Shown here: positions 53,628 to 62,212 of the stretch, one piece after another
How positions within the stretch are numbered: position 1 is the stretch's first letter
Layout: every line of letters starts with the position of its first letter
From: an uncultured Lachnospiraceae bacterium
GTDB lineage: Bacteria; Bacillota; Clostridia; Lachnospirales; Lachnospiraceae
Assembly (NCBI GenBank): GCA_902762955.1
Contig: CACWQH010000014.1
Span: 1 to 62,400, forward strand
Length of the DNA stretch: 62,400 nucleotides
Direction: 5' to 3'
Made by a program: the position numbers and the translations under genes
The notes under the pieces: generated by a model
The model's input: the letters and a program-made list of their open reading frames with translations, nothing else
Told to the model about the DNA's origin: nothing
The model's database searches: none

Positions 53628-54506
53628 ATGGACAATAATCAATATCCAAATTATAACGGCACATCCGGTCAACCGACAGATGCAGGTATGACCCAACCTG
53701 TTTACCCGGAGCAGTCTCAGGCTGGATTTACTCAACCTGTCTATCCGGGTCAGCCACAGCAAGGATTTACTCAACCCGTCTATCCGGGTCAGCCACAACA
53801 AGGAGTTACTCAACCCGTTTACCCGGGTCAGCCACAGCAAGGGTTTACTCAACCCGGCTTTAACCAGACGGGATATCCTTCTTCAAACGGCTACAATATG
53901 CAAGGCTATGGACAGCCGAAGCCAAAAAAACCTGTTAATAAAAAATTACCGATAGCGATTATATCTACTGTTGCACTCGCAGCTATTTTGGCTGTTGTAC
54001 TTATACTTGTTTTAAAGCCAAAAACCGGTGCAAAAACCAAGGAAGAAGCTGTAGAAGAATTCTTAAAGGCCTGGTGTTCTTTAGATGCTGATACTATGAT
54101 TAAATACTCTCTTCCAAAAAATGTTCAGGATAAAGCATTTAAGTATGCTAAAGAGGAATATTCATACTATTATAGTAGTAACATAACCAACCTTAAGGAA
54201 ATGTATCAAAGGGCATATTTTGGAAGATATTACGATTTCTCTGATAAGGTTGAAGTGCGTAATATCAAAGTACACGATTACGATTATTATGGATCGAATG
54301 ATGATCTTGATAAGGAAATTGAAAGCTTTTTCAGCAGATATCTTAATGTAGATCTGGATGTTCAGGATGCTGTCGAGGTTCGTGTTGATTTTGAATATTA
54401 TGAATCAGGCTACTATGGTAACTACTGGGAAGATGAATACGAATACTTCTACATGTATAAAGTTAAGAACAGATGGTATGTATTCCCAGAGGATGTAATT
54501 GACTAG
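53628..54506 (+). CDS. membrane protein with Pro/Gln-rich tandem repeats and extracytoplasmic domain
   Basis: 292 residues. The cytoplasmic N-terminus holds about four copies of a 13-residue repeat, consensus GFTQPVYPGQPQQ. One membrane segment follows (LPIAIISTVALAAILAVVLI, about 108-130), then an extracytoplasmic NTF2/DUF4878-like domain (KTKEEAVEEFLKAWCSLDAD) rich in Tyr and Asp. Such proteins are frequent in Lachnospiraceae; function unknown. GGGAG precedes the ATG. The next gene starts inside its end. Confidence 0.75.
   Translation: MDNNQYPNYNGTSGQPTDAGMTQPVYPEQSQAGFTQPVYPGQPQQGFTQPVYPGQPQQGVTQPVYPGQPQQGFTQPGFNQTGYPSSNGYNMQGYGQPKPKKPVNKKLPIAIISTVALAAILAVVLILVLKPKTGAKTKEEAVEEFLKAWCSLDADTMIKYSLPKNVQDKAFKYAKEEYSYYYSSNITNLKEMYQRAYFGRYYDFSDKVEVRNIKVHDYDYYGSNDDLDKEIESFFSRYLNVDLDVQDAVEVRVDFEYYESGYYGNYWEDEYEYFYMYKVKNRWYVFPEDVID
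53724..53840 (+). repeat. 39-bp in-frame tandem repeats
   Basis: Three complete units (53724-53762, 53763-53801, 53802-53840) with partial units on each side, encoding GFTQPVYPGQPQQ. They differ by few bases, so copy number may vary between strains. Confidence 0.9.
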
Positions 54507-56511
54507 ACATATGAAAAAAATATTAAAGGCAATTATAATTTTATTATCCTTTATAATACTGCTTGTCGGAGCATTTTCCATGTTCACCGCCCTATGGGTG
54601 CGGCGGACATGGACCAAGCTTTCGGCAGGCAGCATTATTTTTCAACTACAAAATTCACTGGAGGGAACCGGCGCAGGTATGGTTAAAACCTTTATATTAT
54701 CTGCCGTTGTTCCCGCTGCAATCACTTTCATAGCAGGCATCCTTATATTTATTTTTATCAAAAAAAGAAACCTTTTTCTGGTACTTTCAAATGTACTGGG
54801 TATAGGTTTATTTGCCTGCGCTCTTTTGCTGCTTTGGAACCGCATCGGTCTCGGTAACTATATAAAATATATGCATAAAAGCTCAACCTTTATCGAAGAT
54901 AATTATGTTTCCCCGGACAGTGTTAAAATCACATTTCCCGATAACAAAAGAAATGTAATTTATATATACCTGGAATCCATGGAGCTTACCTATGCAGACT
55001 ATGAAAACGGCGGAGCAATGCCGGAAAGTCTCATCCCAAATCTCACCTCACTTGCCTATGAGGACGGTGATTATTTTGGCAGCCGTGACTCCCTAAACGG
55101 AGCTTATTCCATGTACGGAACCGACTGGACCATGGGTGCCATGTTTGCCGAAACCGCAGGTCTTCCTCTTATAATTCCGATACAAAAAAACTCCATGTTT
55201 ACACAGGATAAGTTCTTCCCAACAGTAACAACCTTTGGCGATATCCTTGCTGAAAACGGATATAATAATGTATTTATGATTGGCTCGGATGCTGAATTTG
55301 GCGGAAGAGATATCTACTACAGCACGCATGGAAATTATGAAATAGAGGATTACAATTACGCAAAAAAAGCGGGACGCATCCCACAAGATTATATGGTTTT
55401 CTGGGGATACGAGGACGAAAAGCTCTTTGGCTTTGCAAAGGAGGAGCTTGACAAACTTTCCTCTGAATCCGAACCATTTAATCTTACACTTTTGACTGTT
55501 GACACTCATTTTGAAGACGGATATACCTGCCGTCTTTGTGAGGACAGATATGACGATCCATATGCAAATGTTATATCCTGCTCCGACAGACAGGTGACAG
55601 ACTTTGTTGAGTGGTGCAAAACTCAAGAGTTTTATGACAATACGACTATAATTATATCCGGCGATCATCCAACCATGGATACAGATTTTTGCGCTACGAT
55701 AGATACCTCTTACGACAGAAAGGTGTACATTTCCATTGTTAATCCCGCAGAAGAAGTAAGAAGCAGTTTATCATATGATAATGAAAGCATCGATACATCA
55801 GACACCACTGTACAATCAGATAAAACGACAGCCAGCATCTCTCGCGAGTACACGACCTTTGACCTTTTCCCTACTTCGCTTGCAGCAATGGGTGTTGAGG
55901 TAGAAGGCGACCGCCTGGGACTTGGCACAAATCTTTACTCGGATAAACCAACTCTTCTTGAAACCTACGGCTTCGAAGAATTCAATACACAGCTTATGAT
56001 GAAATCAGATTTTATGACTAAACTGGCTGACATAGATTCCACTTCAGCGGATGCATTTTTAGATGATGTGGATGAAAAGCTTGCCTCCATGGATGTGGAA
56101 TTATCTATCGAAGAAACTGCTGCATGCGGCCAATATAAAATCAATGCAGTTATGCTGTCTGACAATCCATCCAGCCTTAACTACATTAAATTATCATATA
56201 TAACCATATCTGACGGAACTTATAACTATTCCACTGTCTTGAAATATGACAATGACTACAGTATATCCGAAGGTAAGACCTGCTACACCGCATACGCAGT
56301 TCTTCCTCTAACAGAAGATAAAAAGCCGGACTTCCATGACGAAACAGGTCCGTTTGCAACAGATAACCCTGTGCAAACTCCTGTAACCGAAAGTCCGACT
56401 ATATCTACACCTTCCCACTGGAAAGGAAATATAACGGTTTCTCTAACCATTGAAACCCACAACGACACCTCATTTTCCAACTGGAGCAAGGACTTCACAG
56501 TTGAATACTAA
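54499..56511 (+). CDS. MdoB/OpgB-like phosphoglycerol transferase (alkaline-phosphatase superfamily)
   Basis: Up to 670 residues. About four N-terminal membrane segments, then an extracytoplasmic sulfatase-type domain: metal site IYIYLESMELTYAD, the nucleophile region YGTDWTMGAMFAETAGLPLI (Thr), and ISGDHPTMDTDF. This form of the Thr motif is closer to MdoB than to LtaS. It transfers phosphoglycerol from a lipid to a glycan or lipid acceptor. A C-terminal Ser/Thr/Pro region follows (about 590-670). The TTG at 54499 has GAGGA 6 nt upstream and overlaps the previous gene by 8 nt; an ATG at 54511 is an alternative start. Confidence 0.85.
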   Translation: MTRHMKKILKAIIILLSFIILLVGAFSMFTALWVRRTWTKLSAGSIIFQLQNSLEGTGAGMVKTFILSAVVPAAITFIAGILIFIFIKKRNLFLVLSNVLGIGLFACALLLLWNRIGLGNYIKYMHKSSTFIEDNYVSPDSVKITFPDNKRNVIYIYLESMELTYADYENGGAMPESLIPNLTSLAYEDGDYFGSRDSLNGAYSMYGTDWTMGAMFAETAGLPLIIPIQKNSMFTQDKFFPTVTTFGDILAENGYNNVFMIGSDAEFGGRDIYYSTHGNYEIEDYNYAKKAGRIPQDYMVFWGYEDEKLFGFAKEELDKLSSESEPFNLTLLTVDTHFEDGYTCRLCEDRYDDPYANVISCSDRQVTDFVEWCKTQEFYDNTTIIISGDHPTMDTDFCATIDTSYDRKVYISIVNPAEEVRSSLSYDNESIDTSDTTVQSDKTTASISREYTTFDLFPTSLAAMGVEVEGDRLGLGTNLYSDKPTLLETYGFEEFNTQLMMKSDFMTKLADIDSTSADAFLDDVDEKLASMDVELSIEETAACGQYKINAVMLSDNPSSLNYIKLSYITISDGTYNYSTVLKYDNDYSISEGKTCYTAYAVLPLTEDKKPDFHDETGPFATDNPVQTPVTESPTISTPSHWKGNITVSLTIETHNDTSFSNWSKDFTVEY

Positions 56512-56519
56512 AATGTTCC

Positions 56520-58013
56520 CTACGCACTGAGTGTAATCGGTGCGTATCTTTCAGAACAGATTACGTGCTCCATTGCTTCTGTTGGTGTCATTCCGACAGT
56601 TTGCATCAATTGCTTGAAGGTTGCTGCGGACTGACCTGATACAAGCTGTACACCTTGTCTGTTTGCATCTGCATGGAAGACATCATTTCTGCTGTTCACA
56701 TTCCAGAATACTACATTTGGAATTTCATATCCGTAGTATCTGTACTCTGCGCGAACCTGGTCATAAAATGTCCATGTTTCATCACTGCATCTGTCAATCT
56801 CCATATCGGAAATTACAATTATGGATCTTGGCATATCTGCTGCAGGAGTGTGGTTCTTAACAGCTATGGCAAGTACCTTTTCAAAAGCAACATGAAGATT
56901 TGTATTCATGCCCCATTCAGCCTTTCTTACAAAGCCTATCTTTTGCTCAAGAGTTTCACCGCGAAGTGAAACAATTTGAGGATTTGCACTAAATGTCATG
57001 AAAAGATTATGATAATCTCCTTGGTTATGCTCTGCAAAATATATAGCAAGTCCGATAGAAGATGCCATAGGTCTGCCATTTGAGCACATCATCGAGCCCG
57101 ACACATCCGCCATAACAAGCGCATTTACTCCATCTTCCACATAGTCTGGGAGCTGTCTCCACTGAGCCTCGAGTGCCTGTATTTCCTGCTCGGTAAGACT
57201 TCCCTTTCTGCCGTAATAATATTGTTCAAGGAACTTTTCTGCAATATCATAAGGATAAAGAGTTGCTGCATGTATGGTTTCCTCACCGTTAACCGCCTTA
57301 TTTATGTACTCTGCATAACGCTCTCTGTCATGTCTTGCAAATGCATTTCTGTATATCATCATGGCTCTGGATGGAACGGTATTATATACAATTTCCCCCC
57401 ATTCATTTGTTGACATCTTTGCCTCAACTATACCAATCTGCTTACGAAGCGCACGAACTATACGCTTGAACTCATATACAGAATAACCAAGTCTTTTTGC
57501 AGTCAATATACCAAGTCTTCTTGTGTTTTCTGAGCTTGCATCGGCAGTCTTAATCCACTTTGCAAGCAAGGATACAGATTCACCGTTTTCAAGAGCTATG
57601 CGGTCAGCCTCAAACTGTTCCTTCATAACTCTCCACATATCATCTTCAAGAGAGGTACCTATCAATGTGTAAAGGTCATCATATCTGCCATATAATCCTA
57701 TGAGTGAAAGGTTGTTTCTCAATGCTTCAGGATGATATGCTGCCATATACTTGATTATACTTCTAAATGCTCTACGCTCACCTAAACCTTCTCTTATATC
57801 TCTTGCATAAAATGCAATCTTTGTTGCCATCAAAGGATTTTCACGGTAAGCCTCTGCGAAGAGTCTGTTTATTCTTGCATCGTCTGCCTCTCTTAACGCA
57901 CCTATAGTGCCAAAGAGGTCAAGACATGCTGTGCCTGTTGTTGAAAGTGCAGCTGCACCATTTTCAGTTTTTGTCCAATTTGCCTTCTTTCTTAAAATTT
58001 CTGAAAATCTCAT
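56520..58013 (-). CDS. Ro60-like TROVE/VWA protein (Rsr family; DUF2828-related)
   Basis: 497 residues. N-terminal helical TROVE-like region (NWTKTENGAAALSTTGTACL; FYARDIREGLGERRAFRSI; IGLYGRYDDLYTLIG; LAKWIKTADASSENTRRLGI) and a C-terminal VWA domain with intact MIDAS (ALVMADVSGSMMCSNGRPMA; VISDMEIDRC). Ro60 proteins form a ring that binds misfolded RNA and Y RNA and in bacteria tether PNPase. Neighbours RtcB and a Y RNA support the assignment. AGAGGTG is 9 nt upstream of the ATG. The related DUF2828 family is the alternative label. Confidence 0.88.
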   Translation of the reverse strand: MRFSEILRKKANWTKTENGAAALSTTGTACLDLFGTIGALREADDARINRLFAEAYRENPLMATKIAFYARDIREGLGERRAFRSIIKYMAAYHPEALRNNLSLIGLYGRYDDLYTLIGTSLEDDMWRVMKEQFEADRIALENGESVSLLAKWIKTADASSENTRRLGILTAKRLGYSVYEFKRIVRALRKQIGIVEAKMSTNEWGEIVYNTVPSRAMMIYRNAFARHDRERYAEYINKAVNGEETIHAATLYPYDIAEKFLEQYYYGRKGSLTEQEIQALEAQWRQLPDYVEDGVNALVMADVSGSMMCSNGRPMASSIGLAIYFAEHNQGDYHNLFMTFSANPQIVSLRGETLEQKIGFVRKAEWGMNTNLHVAFEKVLAIAVKNHTPAADMPRSIIVISDMEIDRCSDETWTFYDQVRAEYRYYGYEIPNVVFWNVNSRNDVFHADANRQGVQLVSGQSAATFKQLMQTVGMTPTEAMEHVICSERYAPITLSA

Positions 58014-58103
58014 TTCTTACACCTCTTTCTTTAAAATAATTACAGGATGCTTTTTTATCATGATTAACAGTCATTTTGAATAGTTGCTGTTAGCATCCCA
58101 AGT

Positions 58104-58240
58104 CGTGAGGGCGGGATTCGAACCCGCAACACCATAATCCAACGATTATAGCTGTTAGAATCACTAATCATGATTCATTTTTCATGTGCTCTACCTCTTG
58201 AGCTACCTCACGTTATCGCCGTGAGCCATAAGCTCACAGC
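58104..58240 (-). ncRNA. yrlA: tRNA-mimicking Y RNA (YrlA-like)
   Basis: The minus strand folds as a tRNA with the anticodon arm replaced. Acceptor stem CGTGAGG/CCTCACG (7 bp; 58206-58212 and 58104-58110), U8-A9, D arm GCTC-AAGAGGTA-GAGC with the conserved GG, and T arm GCGGG-TTCGAAT-CCCGC. Between D and T arms are 60 nt instead of about 22; they form hairpins GAATCA/TGATTC and ATAATC-GTTG-GATTAT. There is no anticodon and no CCA. A leader hairpin GCTGTGAGC-TTATG-GCTCACGGC (58218-58240) with a U-G wobble precedes it. Location between rtcB and the Ro60 gene matches YrlA RNAs, which hold Ro60 and mimic tRNA. Confidence 0.85.
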
Positions 58241-58318
58241 TTTTCTTGTTTTCTCTTCCTTATGTGCCAATAATAAAACAATTACCAAAATTTATCATTT
58301 CAAAAAATCTGCGAAACG
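58241..58318 (-). promoter_or_regulatory. 78-bp shared control element, copy A (upstream of Y RNA and Ro60 gene)
   Basis: Identical to 59595-59672 except for one base (CCAATAAT versus CCCATAAT). On the minus strand it runs from CGTTTCGCAGATTTTTTG to ACATAAGGAAGAGAAAAC. It begins right after the rtcB gene and ends at the leader hairpin of the Y RNA. No consensus sigma-A promoter stands out; I infer an activator- or WYL-dependent promoter. Confidence 0.85.
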
Positions 58319-58335
58319 ATATAACTATGTGCTTA

Positions 58336-59568
58336 TCACCCCTTGAGCACTCCTATAGTCTTAAGCTTTCTTATAGGCGTGACAAGATCTGCCTGGTCCT
58401 CCATAACAACGTCTATATCCTTATATGCAAATCTGCACTCTTCGGCGACATCATTTTTCTTGGATTTACCAAGAACTACACCTTGGTTCTTTAAATCAAC
58501 CATGACCTCTTCGGTGGTAAATTCCGCTCTTGCCTTACTTCTTGAATAAGCGCGTCCCGCTCCGTGAGAGGATGAACAGAAGCTTTCCGGATTTCCCTTT
58601 CCTTCTACAACATAGCTGTATGAACCCATAGCTCCCGGAATTACCGAAAGGTCTCCCACTCTTGCACGGTTAGCACCCTTTCTGTGAACCCATACATTTT
58701 CACCAAAATGATTTTCTAAAGTTGCATAGTTATGGTGGCAGTTAACCTGCATTCCAAACTCTACATTTAAATTTGTATGCTTTTTTATAACATCACAAAC
58801 CACCTTGCATGCCATATCCATCATGGCCTTACGATTTTCAAATGCATAATCCATAGCAAGCTGCATCCAGTTTATGTACTGCTTCCCCTCTATCGAGTCA
58901 ACCGGAAGAAATGCAAGTCTCCATTCTTCTGGAACCTGACTGTAGTAACGGTTGTTAAGCTCTCTTGCTTTATTATGAAAATCATCGCAAATAGCTTTAC
59001 CGAGATGGCGGCTTCCGGAGTGAAGCATAATGCAAAGATATCCATCCTCATCCACTTGAAGCTCTACAAAATGATTGCCACCGCCCAATGTTCCAACCTG
59101 ATAATATCCATCCTCTATCAAAGGAAGAAGCTCCGCATTTGCTTCATACTTATCAAATTCCTCCTTTGCACGGTCAAGAACCTCACTTTTTTGAGGAAGC
59201 TTGTGACGAGCTGTATTGACAGGTATATCTCTCATAAATCCATTGATTATAGCCTGAATAATTGTTCCGTTTCCGGTTTGGATATCCTTTATATCATTAA
59301 CCTTAATATTGGTATCTATAAAGTTCATGCCACAGCCGATATCCACGCCGACAGCATTTGGTATAACCACACCCTTAGTTGCAATCACACCGCCGATTGG
59401 CATACCCTTTCCCGTATGTGTATCCGGCATAAGACATACCCACTTATGTATAAATGGAAGATTTGCAAGATGCTCGGCCTGTTCAAGACTGGTATCCTCT
59501 ATGGCATCCTTATCTCCAAGCCATATTTTTATTGGAAATCTTGTATTATCGTTATAATGTACATACAT
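58336..59568 (-). CDS. rtcB: RNA-splicing ligase RtcB
   Basis: 410 residues from the ATG at 59568 (AAAGGA 10 nt upstream; a GTG at 59577 is too close). Mn-binding Cys in GVDIGCGMNFIDT, histidines in GGGNHFVEL and CHHNYATLENHF, and the nucleotidyl histidine in SSHGAGRAYSRSKA. RtcB joins 3'-phosphate (or 2',3'-cyclic phosphate) to 5'-OH RNA ends with GTP, reversing cuts made by toxins such as RelE- or colicin-like nucleases. This is the lineage of about 400 residues without archease dependence visible here. Confidence 0.96.
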   Translation of the reverse strand: MYVHYNDNTRFPIKIWLGDKDAIEDTSLEQAEHLANLPFIHKWVCLMPDTHTGKGMPIGGVIATKGVVIPNAVGVDIGCGMNFIDTNIKVNDIKDIQTGNGTIIQAIINGFMRDIPVNTARHKLPQKSEVLDRAKEEFDKYEANAELLPLIEDGYYQVGTLGGGNHFVELQVDEDGYLCIMLHSGSRHLGKAICDDFHNKARELNNRYYSQVPEEWRLAFLPVDSIEGKQYINWMQLAMDYAFENRKAMMDMACKVVCDVIKKHTNLNVEFGMQVNCHHNYATLENHFGENVWVHRKGANRARVGDLSVIPGAMGSYSYVVEGKGNPESFCSSSHGAGRAYSRSKARAEFTTEEVMVDLKNQGVVLGKSKKNDVAEECRFAYKDIDVVMEDQADLVTPIRKLKTIGVLKG

Positions 59569-59594
59569 ATCTTCCACATCCTTTCAATCAAATT

Positions 59595-59672
59595 TTTTCT
59601 TGTTTTCTCTTCCTTATGTGCCCATAATAAAACAATTACCAAAATTTATCATTTCAAAAAATCTGCGAAACG
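59595..59672 (-). promoter_or_regulatory. 78-bp shared control element, copy B (upstream of rtcB)
   Basis: Second copy of the 78-bp element, ending 27 bp before the rtcB ATG and 20 bp from the WYL promoter on the other strand. Its near-identity to copy A, despite lying in non-coding DNA, implies recent duplication or strong constraint. Confidence 0.85.
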
Positions 59673-59692
59673 TTTTTTATACCATAGGTAAG

Positions 59693-59741
59693 TTGACTTT
59701 TCAAATGTGCATTTGTAATATATAATTACACAAACAGGAGG
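59693..59741 (+). promoter_or_regulatory. promoter and operator of the WYL regulator operon
   Basis: TTGACT (59693-59698), a 17-bp spacer and TAATAT (59716-59721). The spacer is filled by the palindrome CAAATGTGCATTTG (59702-59715). AGGAGG is at 59736-59741, 8 nt before the ATG. A regulator bound there would block RNA polymerase, fitting autorepression by the WYL protein. Confidence 0.65.
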
Positions 59742-59749
59742 AAAAAATC

Positions 59750-61195
59750 ATGGCAGAGTTTCAGGAGCTAATTAAAAATTTCAGTAAGTGCCGCGACTAT
59801 GTACGTGATTTTTTTGTGTACGGTTTTAAGAGCCGTCAGGATTTTACCTCCGATAAAAAGAGTGCCCGAACCTATGATGATGAGCGAAGACGTATCACAA
59901 GCTGGCTGGGTGACTATGTGGTCGAGGATTTAACAGATGAACATCGTGCACTCGGTAAGGTCAAAAATATATCTCTTCAGATGGACAGCAATCTGCTCGA
60001 TACCAACCCGCTCTTTGCGGTATGGAAGACAAAAAGCTTCACGGATAATGATATACTTTTGCATTTTTATATATTGGATGCACTGCGTGATGAGGCACTT
60101 TCCGCAAATGAGCTTGCCGACCTTTTATCAAACGACTACAAGCTTGCAGTCGATACCCAGCTTGTAAGAAGAAAATGTAATGAATATGTAGACGAAGGCT
60201 TGCTATCTGCCAAAAAGGACGGAAAAACCTTACTATATAGATTAAATCCTACCTGGGATGAATTGTGTAAGGATGACACGGCAGAACCCTTATCCGATGC
60301 CATAAAGCTTATGCAGCTTGACAGTCCGTTTGGTTTTGTCGGTGACACCATCTTAAATAATATACATACTGAAAATCGTATCTTTCGCGTAAAGCATGGC
60401 TTCCCGACATTTACATTGGAGGAAGAAATTGCCTACTCACTCCTTAAAGCAAAAAAAGAGCAGGCTTGTGTAAAGATAGATATCGTAAGCAACCGAAATG
60501 AAGGAAAGGCTGTTACTCATTACGGTTTCCCTTTAAAAATATTTGTGAGCAGCCGAACCGGAAGGCGCTACATATGTATGTATCTTATAAAAAACGGCAG
60601 ATCAAAGAAAAAACAGCACAGTAATGAAGCTCAAACTACTTCAAATCAAAAATCAAATACCGACATACCAATGAAGACAGGATCAACCGAAGATATCGCG
60701 CCACTTAAACTAAAATTTCACTGTGAACGTTTGGATCAGATAAAATCCGTCAAGCAAGTTACTATCCATGACACAGATGAAAACCAATGGGCACAAATCG
60801 AATCCGCTTCGGAAGCTTTTTCTGATATGCTTGAAACGCTTAACCGCAATATACCTTATATCTGGGGAGTTTCCTTTGAAGGCGTAAAAACAAAGGTTGT
60901 TCTCACCCTCCACATTGACGAACAATGGGAACAGTTTATTCTGGTACGACTAAAGCGCGAAGGAAAGGGCGGAGAAGTGACCAAGATTTCCGATAACACC
61001 TTCAGATATGAAAAAACCGTATTTGATGCAAATGAAATGTTCCCATGGTTTAGAACCTTTATCGGCAGAATAGTTGATATCAGATTTTATACCGTGAGCA
61101 ATAAACAGAAAGAAGACGCCGAGAACCGCCTGCTTCGTAAACATTTTTTTAATGATATAAATTCACTTTACGATATGTATGAGATAGAGGAGTAA
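59750..61195 (+). CDS. WYL-domain regulator, RNA-repair operon, protein 1
   Basis: 481 residues, longer than usual WYL proteins. N-terminal 80 residues are charged and helical (FQELIKNFSKCRDYVRDFFV), then a winged-helix segment (ILDALRDEALSANELADLLS; QLVRRKCNEYVDEGLLSAKK). A WYL-like core at about 215-290 (ACVKIDIVSNRNEGKAVTHY; VSSRTGRRYICMYLIKN) precedes a C-terminal WCX-type region (VVLTLHIDEQWEQFILVRLK). A low-complexity Gln/Ser/Asn insert is near 285-310. Divergent from rtcB and coupled to the second WYL gene 2 nt away. It probably senses an RNA or nucleotide damage signal. Confidence 0.82.
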   Translation: MAEFQELIKNFSKCRDYVRDFFVYGFKSRQDFTSDKKSARTYDDERRRITSWLGDYVVEDLTDEHRALGKVKNISLQMDSNLLDTNPLFAVWKTKSFTDNDILLHFYILDALRDEALSANELADLLSNDYKLAVDTQLVRRKCNEYVDEGLLSAKKDGKTLLYRLNPTWDELCKDDTAEPLSDAIKLMQLDSPFGFVGDTILNNIHTENRIFRVKHGFPTFTLEEEIAYSLLKAKKEQACVKIDIVSNRNEGKAVTHYGFPLKIFVSSRTGRRYICMYLIKNGRSKKKQHSNEAQTTSNQKSNTDIPMKTGSTEDIAPLKLKFHCERLDQIKSVKQVTIHDTDENQWAQIESASEAFSDMLETLNRNIPYIWGVSFEGVKTKVVLTLHIDEQWEQFILVRLKREGKGGEVTKISDNTFRYEKTVFDANEMFPWFRTFIGRIVDIRFYTVSNKQKEDAENRLLRKHFFNDINSLYDMYEIEE

Positions 61196-61197
61196 AT

Positions 61198-62211
61198 ATG
61201 CAGCTATTTTCAGAAATATACAACTGCTACTACAATATAATAAACGATTTATTGGGAGGTAGTGAAGCCTTCTCCAAGGCGGAGCTTGAAAAAGCTGTAT
61301 CCAAAGAGGGCTTTGGTGAAACCTCTCTTTATCTTGCACCGAAAATTGCAAGCGGCGAATGGTCTTTCTTTGAAAAAGATAAAGATTTATATGTATCTGT
61401 TTTAGACGGTGAACCTCCGATTGTTTTATCATTACTTCAAAAAAGATGGCTCAAAGCGATTTTATCCGATGCAAGGATAAGGCTTTTTTTCACGGATGAA
61501 CAGCTGGAAAGTCTTAAAGATACTCTTTCAAATATAGAACCCTTGTATAAACAGGATGACTTTTATATATACGACAGCTTTGCCTATGGCGATGACTATA
61601 CAGACAGCACCTACCGCACCAACTTTCACACTATCCTAAATGCCATAAAGGAGAGGCAGCTGCTTGACATAACCTTTCAGTCACATGTAAATAACAGGGT
61701 ACACTACCATTTCCTGCCCTGCAAGCTGGAATATTCGGTAAGAAATAACTGCTTCCGCCTCCTTGCCATAGAAAGCAGAGGCAAAAGCCATGATAAATTT
61801 TATACCATTAATTTGTCAAGAATAAGCGAGCTAAAAGAAACCGGGAAATTTGTTTCAGATACTTCAGGTTTTGATAAGGAATCCGACAAATTTGATAATA
61901 CTGCTTCCCATTATGATATTGATACATACATCACAAGAGGCTACCACAAAGAACCGGTAACACTAATTATAAAAAATGAACGTAATGCATTGGAGCGTGC
62001 GATGCTCCAATTCGCCAATTACAAAAAGAACACCACCCGCATAGATGATACCACTTACAAATGTGAGATATTCTATAACAAAAGCAATGAGACCGAGCTT
62101 TTGATAGAAGTACTCTCCTTCGGACCTGCTATACGTGTGGTAGGAAACGAGCATTTTTTAAGACTGTTAAAAAACCGCCTGATGCTGCAAAAAACCTTAA
62201 ATAATAAATAG
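61198..62211 (+). CDS. WYL-domain regulator, RNA-repair operon, protein 2
   Basis: 337 residues with N-terminal helices (MQLFSEIYNCYYNIINDLLG) and a WYL domain at about 150-215 (QLLDITFQSHVNNRVHYHFL; LEYSVRNNCFRLLAIESRGK), followed by the C-terminal segment ERAMLQFANYKKNTTRIDDT. No clear HTH at the N-terminus, so it may act with protein 1 as a heteromer. GAGGAG overlaps the end of protein 1. Confidence 0.82.
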   Translation: MQLFSEIYNCYYNIINDLLGGSEAFSKAELEKAVSKEGFGETSLYLAPKIASGEWSFFEKDKDLYVSVLDGEPPIVLSLLQKRWLKAILSDARIRLFFTDEQLESLKDTLSNIEPLYKQDDFYIYDSFAYGDDYTDSTYRTNFHTILNAIKERQLLDITFQSHVNNRVHYHFLPCKLEYSVRNNCFRLLAIESRGKSHDKFYTINLSRISELKETGKFVSDTSGFDKESDKFDNTASHYDIDTYITRGYHKEPVTLIIKNERNALERAMLQFANYKKNTTRIDDTTYKCEIFYNKSNETELLIEVLSFGPAIRVVGNEHFLRLLKNRLMLQKTLNNK

Positions 62212-62212
62212 C

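Noticed and set aside
58104-58212. Ordinary tRNA gene
   Set aside because: The region between D and T arms is 60 nt and has no anticodon stem with a 7-nt loop; the location between rtcB and a Ro60-like gene supports a Y RNA instead.
58241-58318. Sigma-54 promoter, as for rtcB in Escherichia coli
   Set aside because: TGGCAC occurs in copy A but the required TTGC element is not at the right distance, and copy B has GGGCAC; no RtcR-like activator is present.
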